Notes under the pieces: model-generated
Seen by the model: only the letters and a program-made list of their open reading frames with translations
Told to the model about the DNA's origin: nothing
The model's database searches: none
Made by a program: the position numbers and the translations under genes
Shown here: piece by piece, positions 35,900 through 44,604 of the stretch
Layout: every line of letters starts with the position of its first letter
Numbering within the stretch: the stretch's first letter is position 1
Assembly (NCBI RefSeq): GCF_900099645.1
Contig: NZ_FMTL01000006.1
Location: 53,524 to 117,523, forward strand
DNA: 64,000 nucleotides
Origin: Pseudomonas peli
GTDB taxonomy: Bacteria; Pseudomonadota; Gammaproteobacteria; Pseudomonadales; Pseudomonadaceae
Direction: 5' to 3'

Positions 35900-37015
35900 A
35901 TGACCCTGATCCCTTTTGCGTGGGTGCGCGGCTGTACGCGCTTGCTTGCGCCCTTACGGGTGCTGGCGGCGCAGGGCTGGTTGCGCGAAAGCGATGTCGA
36001 TGCTGGGCTGAAACTGCTGCACCCGGCGCTGCGCTTGAACCGGGTATTCGCCCGGGTCGTTCAGCGCCAGTGGGTGGCGGATGACATGCTTGAACTGACC
36101 CTGCAGGCCAACGGTAACTGGTGCGGCGCGCAGCCGGGTCAGCACCTGCAGCTGTTCCTTGAACGCAATGGCGTGCGCCTGAGCCGCAGCTACAGCCTGA
36201 CGGCGGTGCAGCCGAATGGCTGCGTGCAGATCGCCATCAAGCATCAGGCCGGCGGCCGGGTGTCACCCTATTTACTGGAACACCTGGCGGTGGGTGATGT
36301 GCTGGAACTGGGGCCTGTGTATGGCGAATTGAGTTGGCCAGAGGCGCACGAGGGGGTGTTGTTGTTGGCGGCAGGCAGTGGCATCACGCCGTTGCTGGGC
36401 CTGCTGCGTACCGCGCTGGCGCAGGGCTTCAGTGCGCCGATCACGCTGCTGCATTACGTGCGGGAGCAGGGCCAGCGCGGTTTTGTTGCCGAATTGCAGG
36501 CCCTGCAGGCGCAGCACAGCAACCTGCAGGTACGTTGGTCACTGACCGCTGCCGGAGTTGGAGCGGAAGGATCAGTTGGGCGTTTTACGGATAAGCATCT
36601 GGCCGATGTTGCGCAGTTGGATCAGCGCCGCGTTCTGGCCTGCGGCCCGGCGGGTTTTGTCGGCCAGGTGCAGCAGTGGTGGCAGGCCGCCAAATTGCCT
36701 GGCGCGCTGCAGGTTGAGGCCTTCACTGCGCCCGTGCTGCGCGCCGATGTCAGCCTACGCGAAGTGCGCTTGGGGTTTGCCCGCAGCCATCAGCAGGCGA
36801 CCGCCAATAATCAGCTCAGCTTGCTGGAACAGGCCGAAGCCCATGGCCTTAAGCCGGCCCATGGTTGTCGCCAGGGCATCTGTGCCAGCTGCACTTGCAC
36901 GTTGCTCAGCGGCACGGTGCGCGATCTGCGCAGCGGGGCACTGTTTAGCGAGCCCGGACAACCCATTCGTTTGTGCGTCAGCGCGCCCCACAGCGATGTC
37001 GACATTGATCTTTAA
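35900..37015 (+). CDS. desC: Ferredoxin-type reductase partner of the acyl-CoA desaturase
   Basis: A 371-residue flavoprotein reductase: FAD-binding 'RSYSLTA', NAD-binding 'LLAAGSGITPLLGLLR' and a C-terminal plant-type 2Fe-2S domain with 'HGCRQGICASCTC' and the fourth Cys in 'IRLCVS'. It passes electrons from NAD(P)H to the desaturase. ATG 35900 has GGAG 6 bases upstream; the longer frame would start inside the operator. It precedes desB by 17 bp, so the two form desCB under DesT. Confidence 0.93.
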   Translation: MTLIPFAWVRGCTRLLAPLRVLAAQGWLRESDVDAGLKLLHPALRLNRVFARVVQRQWVADDMLELTLQANGNWCGAQPGQHLQLFLERNGVRLSRSYSLTAVQPNGCVQIAIKHQAGGRVSPYLLEHLAVGDVLELGPVYGELSWPEAHEGVLLLAAGSGITPLLGLLRTALAQGFSAPITLLHYVREQGQRGFVAELQALQAQHSNLQVRWSLTAAGVGAEGSVGRFTDKHLADVAQLDQRRVLACGPAGFVGQVQQWWQAAKLPGALQVEAFTAPVLRADVSLREVRLGFARSHQQATANNQLSLLEQAEAHGLKPAHGCRQGICASCTCTLLSGTVRDLRSGALFSEPGQPIRLCVSAPHSDVDIDL

Positions 37016-37032
37016 CTTGCGAGGGAATCCCC

Positions 37033-38121
37033 ATGCGTCGTGATCGCGAACTCTCCCTGGATGAAATGAACGCCTTCGGCAGCGAGCTGGACGCCCTGCG
37101 TCAGCGCACCCTGGCCGATCTGGGCGAGGCGGATGCACGCTATATCCGCCGGATTCGCGCAGCGGTGCGGTTCTGTTGCTGGAGCGGACGTGGCCTGTTG
37201 ATGCTCGGTTGGTTTCCGCCAAGCTGGCTGCTCGGCACCCTGCTGCTGGGGCTGGGCAAGATTCTGGAGAATATGGAGCTAGGGCATAACGTCATGCACG
37301 GCCAGTACGACTGGATGAATGACCCGGAGTTTGCCGGTCGCAGCTACGAGTGGGATATCGCCGGCCCGAGTGACTTCTGGCGGCACACCCACAACCATGT
37401 GCACCACACCTGGACCAATGTGCTGGGCATGGACGATGACGTGGGCTATGGCGTGGTGCGGCTGTTTCCCGAGCAGCGCTGGAAGCCGTTCTACCGTTGG
37501 CAGCCGCTGTGGGTGACGATTCAGGCGCTGTTGTTTCAGTACTCGGTGGCGATCCAGCACCTGCGTCTGGACAAGGTCTACAAGGGCAAGCTGAGTAAGG
37601 CCGAAGTGCGCCCGCTGATCAAACAGTTCAACGCCAAAATACTGCGTCAGTGGGGCAAGGATTACCTGTTCTTCCCACTGCTGGCGCTGCTGGTCGGCGC
37701 TAATGCCATGGCAGTGCTCGCCGGTAATGTGCTGGCCAACCTGATCCGCAATCTGTGGACCTTCACGGTGATCTTCTGCGGTCACTTTACCGAGCAGGCG
37801 GCCGTGTTCAGCAAGGAGTCGGTGGTCGGTGAGAGCCGTGGCCACTGGTATCTGCGTCAGCTACGCGGCTCCAGCAACCTCAACGGCGGGCCGCTGTTTC
37901 ATATCCTCACCGGCAACCTTAGCCACCAGATCGAACACCACCTGTTTCCTGATCTGCCGGCACGGCGCTATGCGGCGTTGGCCGTGGAAGTACGGGAGAT
38001 CGCCGAGCGTTACGGCCAGGTTTATAACAACGGCAGTTTGTGGAGCCAGTTTTCGACTGTGCTGAGGCGGATCTGGATTTACCGCCGGCGCCCTGCCGAG
38101 GCTATGCCGGCTGGCGTGTAA
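37033..38121 (+). CDS. desB: Acyl-CoA delta-9 desaturase
   Basis: A 362-residue membrane-bound di-iron desaturase that introduces a double bond in acyl-CoA chains. The three His boxes are 'HNVMH', 'HTHNHVHH' and 'HQIEHH', and hydrophobic segments lie near 50-80 and 205-240. Length matches the family. Second gene of desCB. Its last 20 bases overlap the convergent methyltransferase gene. Confidence 0.94.
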   Translation: MRRDRELSLDEMNAFGSELDALRQRTLADLGEADARYIRRIRAAVRFCCWSGRGLLMLGWFPPSWLLGTLLLGLGKILENMELGHNVMHGQYDWMNDPEFAGRSYEWDIAGPSDFWRHTHNHVHHTWTNVLGMDDDVGYGVVRLFPEQRWKPFYRWQPLWVTIQALLFQYSVAIQHLRLDKVYKGKLSKAEVRPLIKQFNAKILRQWGKDYLFFPLLALLVGANAMAVLAGNVLANLIRNLWTFTVIFCGHFTEQAAVFSKESVVGESRGHWYLRQLRGSSNLNGGPLFHILTGNLSHQIEHHLFPDLPARRYAALAVEVREIAERYGQVYNNGSLWSQFSTVLRRIWIYRRRPAEAMPAGV

Positions 38122-38839
38122 ACACGCAAGTCATATACCGGTTGCTAAAGCCATAGCGCAGCATCGAATACAGCCGGCTGAACAGGTACAGCGGGCGCTT
38201 GCGGTAGTACAGCAGCACAGCATTGCCGACGCCTTCGGAGCGGTGCTGTTTCTGTTGATCGACCTGCTTCGAGAACAAGCCTTTGAACTGCCACCACTGA
38301 ATCTGTTCCAAGTGCTGGCGGGCATGCAGCCCTTGCTGGCGGAACAGTGCATAAAAGCTGCGTTTGCTGAAGTCATGCAGGTGGTGGGGGTTGCCGTCCA
38401 GGGTTGGAGTGATCGGCACCGAAGCGATGACCTTGCCGCCCTCGGCCAATAAACGTGCATAGTTGGCCAGCAGCACGTGCGGGCGTGGCAGATGCTCGAT
38501 GGTTTCCAGGCTGACGATGCAATCGAAGCCCAGGTCGCTGCTGAATTGTTCGGCATCGGCGCATTCATAACGCAGGTTGGACAGCTGGTAATGCTCGCGG
38601 GCGTAGGCAATGGCCGACGGGTCAATGTCCACGCCGGTAACCTGCTTGTCCGGGTTGCGCTCGGCCAGTAGGGCTGTGCCGTAGCCGCAGCCGCAGGCCA
38701 TATCCAGCACGCGCTGGCCGCTGAGATGCTCGGCGGCGAACTCATAGCGCTGCATATGAATCTGCAGGCTGGCCTGGTCATCCGGGTTGAGCGGGTTGAG
38801 ATCCTTCGGGTAAATCCGTTCGATGGTATGCATGGTCAT
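38102..38839 (-). CDS. Class I SAM-dependent methyltransferase
   Basis: A 245-residue methyltransferase with motif I 'VLDMACGCGYGTALLA', acidic motif II 'VTGVDIDPSAI' and 'SLETIEHLPRPH', like UbiE/UbiG-type small-molecule methyltransferases. The substrate is unknown. It converges on desB with a 20-base tail overlap. The C-terminal part 'RKRPLYLFSRLYSML' is basic and aromatic, perhaps membrane-associated. A second ATG lies two codons downstream of the first. Confidence 0.85.
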   Translation of the reverse strand: MTMHTIERIYPKDLNPLNPDDQASLQIHMQRYEFAAEHLSGQRVLDMACGCGYGTALLAERNPDKQVTGVDIDPSAIAYAREHYQLSNLRYECADAEQFSSDLGFDCIVSLETIEHLPRPHVLLANYARLLAEGGKVIASVPITPTLDGNPHHLHDFSKRSFYALFRQQGLHARQHLEQIQWWQFKGLFSKQVDQQKQHRSEGVGNAVLLYYRKRPLYLFSRLYSMLRYGFSNRYMTCVFTRQPA

Positions 38840-38960
38840 GGCAGCGCAAAGAGAAGCCGGGACTATATGTCAGGCGGCCCACTTTTCCCACGAGCGGCAT
38901 TGGCATGCTTCGTGGTTCTGCACTTTCTTTCTCGGCGGTATGACACAAGGATGGTTTGCT

Positions 38961-39851
38961 ATGTCGACATCTTCTGCACCCCGTTATCCCCTGGTTCTGG
39001 TGCCAGGTTTGCTCGGCTTTATCAGCCTGCTCGGTTATCCCTACTGGTACGGCATCGTCACGGCGCTGCGCCGCATCGGTGCAAAAGTCTTCCCGGTGCT
39101 GGTGTCTTCGGTGCATTCCACCGAGGTGCGCGGCGAGCAACTGCTGTTGCGCATCGCCGATGTGTTGCAAGAGACCGGCGCAGAAAAGGTCCATCTGATC
39201 GGCCATAGCCAGGGCGCCCTGACGGCGCGCTACGCGGCTGCGCTAAAGCCCGAGTGGGTGGCGTCCGTTACCTCGGTGGCCGGGCCTAACCATGGCTCGG
39301 AACTGGCGGATTTTCTCAAACGCAAAGCCCCGCACGGCAGCTGGCGCGAGCGTCTGTTGGCGCGTCTGCTGCGTGGCGTGGCCCGCTGCATGGCCTGGCT
39401 GGAGCGCGGCTACAAAGGTGAACCATTGCCGATGGATGTGGCAGCAGCGCAGCAATCACTGACCAGCGACGGCGTGGCTGCATTCAATGCGCAGTATCCG
39501 CAGGGTCTGCCTGAAGTCTGGGGCGGTGAGGGCGCAGCCGAGGTCAACGGCGTGCGCTACTACTCCTGGTCCGGCACCATTCAGCCGGGGATCACCGATA
39601 AAGGCGGTAACCGCTTCGACGGACCGAATGTCGCCTGCCGGATGTTTGCCAAAACCTTTCAGCGCGAGCCTGGGCAATGCGATGGCATGGTCGGGCGCTA
39701 CAGCTCACACCTGGGCTCGGTGATTGGTGATCAGTACCCGCTGGATCACTTCGACATCATCAATCAGACCTTTGGCCTGGTCGGCAAAGGCGCCGAGCCG
39801 GTCAAATTGTTTGTTGAGCACGCGCAACGGCTGCAGGCCGCAGGACTCTAG
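38961..39851 (+). CDS. Triacylglycerol lipase, family I type, without signal peptide
   Basis: A 296-residue alpha/beta hydrolase strongly resembling secreted Pseudomonas family I lipases. Nucleophile S83 is in 'IGHSQGALTARY'; 'EVRGEQLL', 'FNAQYPQGLPE', 'YYSWSG', the Asp in 'CDGMVGRYSSHLG' and the His of 'SSHLG' fit the triad and nearby calcium site. AAGGA 10 bases upstream supports ATG 38961. No Sec signal is visible and no foldase gene (lif) is adjacent. The oxyanion-turn 'HG' of LipA is 'PG' here. Its stop codon lies inside a palindrome (39849-39984). Location in the cell is therefore uncertain. Confidence 0.85.
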   Translation: MSTSSAPRYPLVLVPGLLGFISLLGYPYWYGIVTALRRIGAKVFPVLVSSVHSTEVRGEQLLLRIADVLQETGAEKVHLIGHSQGALTARYAAALKPEWVASVTSVAGPNHGSELADFLKRKAPHGSWRERLLARLLRGVARCMAWLERGYKGEPLPMDVAAAQQSLTSDGVAAFNAQYPQGLPEVWGGEGAAEVNGVRYYSWSGTIQPGITDKGGNRFDGPNVACRMFAKTFQREPGQCDGMVGRYSSHLGSVIGDQYPLDHFDIINQTFGLVGKGAEPVKLFVEHAQRLQAAGL

Positions 39852-39994
39852 TGTCGCGTCACAGATCATTTGTCGTGGAGTGAGTTGCCGTTAGCCATCG
39901 GGTTGTAGGAGCCGGCCATGCCGGCGATTCGCACGCATGGCGTGCTCCTACAGGTCGGCGATAGTTGACCTTATTGCGACACTAAGAGCTCTTA
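39849..39994. repeat. REP element nested in a larger inverted repeat between convergent genes
   Basis: The REP core at 39905-39951 has GTAGGAGC/GCTCCTAC arms, an inner GCCGGC-CAT-GCCGGC hairpin and a CACGC-ATG-GCGTG hairpin. The outer arms TAGTGTCGC (39849-39857, containing the lipase stop codon) and GCGACACTA (39976-39984) are perfect. The 12-bp palindrome TAAGAGCTCTTA (39983-39994) contains the stop codon of the Rieske gene. Confidence 0.8.
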
Positions 39995-40318
39995 GGCGTC
40001 GTTAAGATCAACCCAGATGCCCTGATCATCTTCACGAACTGCCAGTATCTGCAGCGATTGCCCTGCGCAGGGGCCGGCGACGCATTCGCCGGACTCGATC
40101 AGAAACAGTGCGCCGTGGGTGGCGCACTGGATCATGCTGGAGCTGTGATCGAGAAACTGGTCGGGCAGCCATTCCAGTGGGATGCCACGGTGCGGGCAGC
40201 GATTGCGATAGGCATACAGCTGGCCGTCCTTGCGCACGGCAAACAGCTTCTCTCCCGCTATCTCAAAGCCCCGGCTCCGGCCTTCGGCCACTTCATCCGG
40301 TGCACACAAACGCAACAT
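39992..40318 (-). CDS. Rieske 2Fe-2S ferredoxin-like protein
   Basis: A 108-residue soluble Rieske domain. Cluster ligands are C41 and H43 in 'CPHRG' and C65 and H68 in 'CATHGALF'. Similar to NirD/small Rieske ferredoxins; no partner oxygenase is nearby, so the electron acceptor is unknown. The gene is flanked by the REP region and the haem receptor gene on the same strand. Confidence 0.9.
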   Translation of the reverse strand: MLRLCAPDEVAEGRSRGFEIAGEKLFAVRKDGQLYAYRNRCPHRGIPLEWLPDQFLDHSSSMIQCATHGALFLIESGECVAGPCAGQSLQILAVREDDQGIWVDLNDA

Positions 40319-40444
40319 AGGAACCTCCCCGACAGGCCGGCATTATGCCGCCCTGGCGTGGAAGTGAAAGAGGAGGGCGCATCCTTGCGCCAAGTGGAAC
40401 TCTTTTTTGCGGCTAGTTGATAGCGCGGTAGACGTGTTGCTGGG

Positions 40445-42658
40445 TTAGATTTCCCAGACCAGATTGACGGCGGCATGGCGGCCCGGCTGGGTATAGCGGC
40501 CTAGGCTGGCGCTGTTTTCGGTGAGGCTGCGGACATCGCCCCATTGCCAGTATTGCTTGTCGCCCAGGTTGTACAGGCCGGCATTGACCGAGAACTGCTC
40601 AGTTGCCTGCCAGTAGCCCGTCAGGTCGAGCAGGCCGTAGCCGGAGGGTTCGTACTGGTTGGCGATCTGGGTTTCGTCGACACGCTCCTTGGCCGCCACC
40701 AGAGTCCAGGCCAACTCGCCGCCGAACTGACCGCTCGGGGCGTCATAGCCGAGACCGAACACTGCTTTTAGCGGATCAACACTGTTGATCGGCTGGCCGC
40801 TGGCTTCGTCCTTGCCGCGTGCATAAGCAATCGAGCCGCGCAGACGGGTGCCGTCCGGCAGGCCAACGCTGTTGAGGAACAACTCGCCTTTGGCTTCTGC
40901 ACCGCGGATGGTGACGCGATCCAGGTTCTGGTACTGGAAGGTCATGCGGCCGTTGCCCGTCGGATCATTGGCCAGGGTGACCTGCTCAATAAAGTCGTCG
41001 TAGCGGTTGTAGAACAGCGCCAGGCCGAAGCTGCCTGCGCTGTATTTACCACGCAGGCCGAGCTCGTAGCTGTCGCTGGTTTCGGCCTTGAGGTCGGGGT
41101 TGGCGATGGTCTGGTAGCCGCGGGCAAAGTTGATGAACTCACCGAAGATATCCACGGCATTGGGCGCGCGGAAGCCAGCGGCGTACTGGCCGTAAACGCT
41201 GTGAGCGTCATCGAGCTGGTAGGTCACCCCAAACTTGGGCGAGATTGCATCGTCTTTGTAATCCGAGGGATTGCTGTTGACCGGTTTGCTGTTCAGGTAT
41301 TCCTGAGTCACGTCCGGCTTCATCTCGTAGTGGTCGTAGCGCAAGCCCGGCAACAGGGTCCAGCGACCAATCTCGATATTGTCCTGGGCGAACAGTGCGT
41401 ACTCGGTGGACGTCGGGTCGGGGAAGTCGCTCAGGGGAAAGGTTTCATCTCCAGGAATAGCCGGCACCGGCAAACCATTGCTGGCGAAGACTTCGCGGCC
41501 GCGGCGCAGGTCGCTACTGTCCAGGCGTTTGACGTCGAAACCATAGATCAGTTGGTGCTTGGCGCTGCCGGTTTCGAACAGCTTGTCGAACTTGGTATTG
41601 AACGCCCACAGCTTCTCTTCGTAAGTGGAGTCGCGCATACGCTCGCGCAGGTTGCCAGCGCTGAAACGCGTTTGCTCGGTGCGTTGGCGGATCTGACTGT
41701 CCTGATAGCTCAGCTGCCATTCAGCGCGGTCGGCGATGACGCTGCCCAGCTCGAACTGGTGTTGCAGGCTGACGCGCTGGCGGTCGGTGGTGTCAGTTGC
41801 ATCGGAGGTGCGCACGGTGGCGGTCGTGCTGTATTCGTTGAGCACCTGGGTATCTGCGCTGTCTTCGAGGGTTTCGTAGGTCAGCTGCAGACGGTCGCTG
41901 TCGTTGTAGTTCCAGCCGAGCTTAGTCAGCAGGTTGTCGGCGCGGTAATCCTGCGGGTTGGCTTGCTCGCGTGCGGCACCGATGCCGCCACGACCGCCAT
42001 AGGTGTCCTGAGCCTGGCCATCGCGACGGCCGAGGTGCAATAGGCCATCGAACTGACCTTTGCGTGCGGCCAGGGTAGTGCTGCGCATCCAGCTGTCGTC
42101 GGCGCCGTTGTAACCGGTCTTGAGGCGCGCGTAGACGTCGTCACCTTCATCCAGATAGTCGCCTGCATCCTTGGTCAGGAAGCTCACCGCGCCGCCAATT
42201 GCGTCGCTGCCGTATAGCGAACTGGCGGGGCCGCGGATGATTTCCACCTGCTTCACGGTATCCGGGTCGACGTAGTTGCGCCGCGCATCGAGGAAGGGGC
42301 CGAAGGTGAAGGCATCAGGGGTCGGTACACCGTCCACCTGGGTCAGCACGCGGTTACCACCAATGCCGCGGATGGTGAATCCCGCCAGGCCGAAGCGGCT
42401 CCCGGTGCCGCCTACGGTCACGCCTGGCTCATAGCGCACCAGGTCCTGAATGTTCTTCACGTTCTTCTGATCGATATCGCGTTCGGTCTGTACCGACACT
42501 GTGCTCGGCACTTGGTCGAGGGTCTGTTCGGTGCGGGTTGCCGTGACGGTCACGGTATCGAACTGGTTCGGCGCTTTCTCGGCGCCAAGGGTCAGCGATG
42601 GGCTGAGTAACAGCAGGGCAAGCCAGGGGCGGCGGGCGAATGGAGGACTTCTGTGCAT
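40445..42658 (-). CDS. phuR: TonB-dependent haem/haemoglobin outer-membrane receptor
   Basis: A 737-residue TonB-dependent receptor of the haem/haemoglobin/transferrin class: signal peptide ending near residue 25, TonB box 'DTVTVTATRT', plug domain with 'GVTVGGTGSRFGLAGFTIRG' and 'IIRGPASSLYGSDAIGG', beta-barrel ending in 'AVNLVWEI' with the C-terminal aromatic-hydrophobic signal. Plug sequence matches PhuR. Divergent from the haem-uptake operon with a Fur box in between; iron regulation is expected. The relatives' signature His residues were not checked one by one. Confidence 0.92.
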   Translation of the reverse strand: MHRSPPFARRPWLALLLLSPSLTLGAEKAPNQFDTVTVTATRTEQTLDQVPSTVSVQTERDIDQKNVKNIQDLVRYEPGVTVGGTGSRFGLAGFTIRGIGGNRVLTQVDGVPTPDAFTFGPFLDARRNYVDPDTVKQVEIIRGPASSLYGSDAIGGAVSFLTKDAGDYLDEGDDVYARLKTGYNGADDSWMRSTTLAARKGQFDGLLHLGRRDGQAQDTYGGRGGIGAAREQANPQDYRADNLLTKLGWNYNDSDRLQLTYETLEDSADTQVLNEYSTTATVRTSDATDTTDRQRVSLQHQFELGSVIADRAEWQLSYQDSQIRQRTEQTRFSAGNLRERMRDSTYEEKLWAFNTKFDKLFETGSAKHQLIYGFDVKRLDSSDLRRGREVFASNGLPVPAIPGDETFPLSDFPDPTSTEYALFAQDNIEIGRWTLLPGLRYDHYEMKPDVTQEYLNSKPVNSNPSDYKDDAISPKFGVTYQLDDAHSVYGQYAAGFRAPNAVDIFGEFINFARGYQTIANPDLKAETSDSYELGLRGKYSAGSFGLALFYNRYDDFIEQVTLANDPTGNGRMTFQYQNLDRVTIRGAEAKGELFLNSVGLPDGTRLRGSIAYARGKDEASGQPINSVDPLKAVFGLGYDAPSGQFGGELAWTLVAAKERVDETQIANQYEPSGYGLLDLTGYWQATEQFSVNAGLYNLGDKQYWQWGDVRSLTENSASLGRYTQPGRHAAVNLVWEI

Positions 42659-42735
42659 GGGGACTCCAGGATCGTACGGGTGGTTTCTGTGACCACCGGG
42701 TTGGCATCGGCGGCAAACCTAAACGACATTGACAT

Positions 42736-42754
42736 GCGAATGCAAATAATTATC
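42736..42754. promoter_or_regulatory. Fur box between phuR and the phu operon
   Basis: GCGAATGCAAATAATTATC matches 14 of 19 positions of the classical Fur palindrome. It lies in the 130-bp divergent spacer and probably controls both transcription units. Confidence 0.8.
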
Positions 42755-42788
42755 AAATAGATTTAATTCGATTTGACTGGGTAATCGC

Positions 42789-43511
42789 ATGTTGCGTTTG
42801 TCGCTGTTTCTGCTGCTGTCGCTGGCGCTGCATACCGCCGGCTGGCTGCTGCATGGCGAGGCGCAACCGCCTACGTTGAGTGCGGTGCAAACCCGCGAAG
42901 CGCCCCAGGTATTACGCCTAGCTGCCGTGCTGCAACAGGCCGAGCCCGCGCCGGCCAAGCTGCCTGTGCAACCGCAACCGCAACCGCAACCGCAACCGCA
43001 ACCGCAACCGCAACGCCAGGCGGTCGTGCCTAGAAAGTCCCCGGCACCTAAGCCTGTCGTGCAGGCGCCAGTGGCCAAGGCAAAGCCAGTGGTAGCGGCA
43101 CAGCCAACTCAAAACCAGCCGGTGCAAGCGCAGCCAGCCGAGGCAACCCGTCAGTCGGCTGCGGTGCGTGCAGCGGCTCAAGCCGCGCCTGCCAAGCCGG
43201 TTGCCACAAAGCCGGTCGCTGAAGTGCTTAGCCGCAAACCGAGTTTCAGCGAGCCGCCCCGCCAGCCGAATTACCCGTCCCAGGCGCGGCGGCGTAATCA
43301 GCAGGGTGTGGTGCTGGTCGAGGTGCGTCTGGATGAGCGCGGCCAGCAACGCAGCCTGAATGTACTGCGCTCTTCGGGCGTAGAGAGTCTTGATCGCGCC
43401 GCTCTGGAGGCAGTTGCCAAGTGGCGCTTTCGCCCCGAAACCACCGGCGGTCAGGCTGTGCCTAGCCGTGTACAGATCCCTATTCAGTTCGCCTTGACGG
43501 CGAGCCGTTGA
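42789..43511 (+). CDS. TonB-family energy transducer of the haem operon
   Basis: A 240-residue TonB: N-terminal membrane anchor (about 4-20), Pro-rich periplasmic stretch (about 50-160) with a Pro-Gln repeat, and a TonB C-terminal domain 'PNYPSQARRRNQQG' to 'KWRFRPETTGG'. It carries energy from an ExbB-ExbD pair to the outer-membrane receptor. First gene of the operon. No strong Shine-Dalgarno element is seen before ATG 42789. Confidence 0.9.
   Translation: MLRLSLFLLLSLALHTAGWLLHGEAQPPTLSAVQTREAPQVLRLAAVLQQAEPAPAKLPVQPQPQPQPQPQPQPQRQAVVPRKSPAPKPVVQAPVAKAKPVVAAQPTQNQPVQAQPAEATRQSAAVRAAAQAAPAKPVATKPVAEVLSRKPSFSEPPRQPNYPSQARRRNQQGVVLVEVRLDERGQQRSLNVLRSSGVESLDRAALEAVAKWRFRPETTGGQAVPSRVQIPIQFALTASR
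42969..43010. repeat. Hexanucleotide microsatellite (CAACCG)7 in tonB
   Basis: Seven perfect tandem CAACCG units encoding alternating Gln-Pro in the periplasm-spanning linker. Copy-number change would alter the reach of TonB without changing the frame. Confidence 0.9.
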
Positions 43512-43532
43512 TTAATCAGTGAGGAGCTTTCC

Positions 43533-44603
43533 ATGAGTACACACGCCCAATCCGTCGCGCCCAGTAATGATCTGTATCTGGCCTGGCAGGTGCTGCGCAG
43601 CGAGCAGCCACGCCTGCGCGCTCGGGATGCCGCCGAGCGTCTGGCCGTCAGCGAGGCCGAACTGGTGGCCAGCCGCCTCGATGTCGATGCCGTGCGCTTG
43701 CAGCCGGACTGGGCGCAATTGCTGCCGGCACTGGGTGAGCTGGGCTATGTGATGGCGCTGACCCGCAACGAGCATTGCGTGCATGAGCGCAAAGGCTATT
43801 ACCGTGAAGTGACTGTGACCGGTAATGGCCAGATGGGCCTGGTGGTGTCGGCCGATATCGACCTGCGCCTGTTCCTAGGCGGCTGGGCCAGTGTGTTTGC
43901 CATCGAAGAGCAGACCAGCAAAGGCACCCAGCGCAGCATTCAGGTGTTCGACCGCCAAGGCATTGCGGTGCACAAGGTGTTTCTCACCGAAGACAGCCAG
44001 CTAAGTGCCTGGGCGCCACTGGTGGAACGTTTCCGCATGGCTGAGCAGAGCACCGAGTTGGAACTGATGCCGCGGCCCCAGGTGCAGCCCGCGCAAGCCG
44101 ATGCCCAGATAGATGCGAATGCTCTGCGCGTGGGTTGGTCGACCCTCAAGGACACTCACCATTTCTTCGCCCTGCTGAAAAAGCACGGCACTACACGCAC
44201 CCAGGCCCTGCGCCTGGCCGGGAGTGAGTGGGCCGAGCCGCTGGACGTGCACGAACTGCCCAAACTGTTGGAGCAGGCTGGGGCGCGTGAAGTGCCGATC
44301 ATGGTGTTTGTCGGCAATCGCCACTGCATCCAGATTCACTCCGGCCCGGTGCGCAACCTGCGCTGGATGGACACCTGGTTCAACGTGCTCGATCCCGAGT
44401 TCAATCTGCACTTGCAGACCACTGGCGTGACCGAGCTGTGGCGGGTACGCAAGCCCAGCACCGATGGCGTGATTACCAGCTGGGAAGCCTTCGATGCCAA
44501 TGGCGAGCTGGTGGTGCAGCTGTTTGGCGCGCGCAAACCGGGCGTCCCAGAGCGCGAAGACTGGCGCGCCCTGGCCGAAAGCGCGCCAGCGCTGGAGTGC
44601 TGA
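43533..44603 (+). CDS. phuS: Cytoplasmic haem-binding protein PhuS (HemS family)
   Basis: A 356-residue tandem-repeat HemS protein that binds internalised haem and passes it to haem oxygenase. The haem ligand region 'KDTHHFFALLKKHG' places H209 and H210 at the same numbers as the P. aeruginosa PhuS ligands. GAGGAG is placed 7 bases before ATG 43533. Second gene of the operon, between tonB and exbB. A PrrF-regulated or haem-oxygenase gene is not in this window. Confidence 0.94.
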   Translation: MSTHAQSVAPSNDLYLAWQVLRSEQPRLRARDAAERLAVSEAELVASRLDVDAVRLQPDWAQLLPALGELGYVMALTRNEHCVHERKGYYREVTVTGNGQMGLVVSADIDLRLFLGGWASVFAIEEQTSKGTQRSIQVFDRQGIAVHKVFLTEDSQLSAWAPLVERFRMAEQSTELELMPRPQVQPAQADAQIDANALRVGWSTLKDTHHFFALLKKHGTTRTQALRLAGSEWAEPLDVHELPKLLEQAGAREVPIMVFVGNRHCIQIHSGPVRNLRWMDTWFNVLDPEFNLHLQTTGVTELWRVRKPSTDGVITSWEAFDANGELVVQLFGARKPGVPEREDWRALAESAPALEC

Positions 44604-44604
44604 G

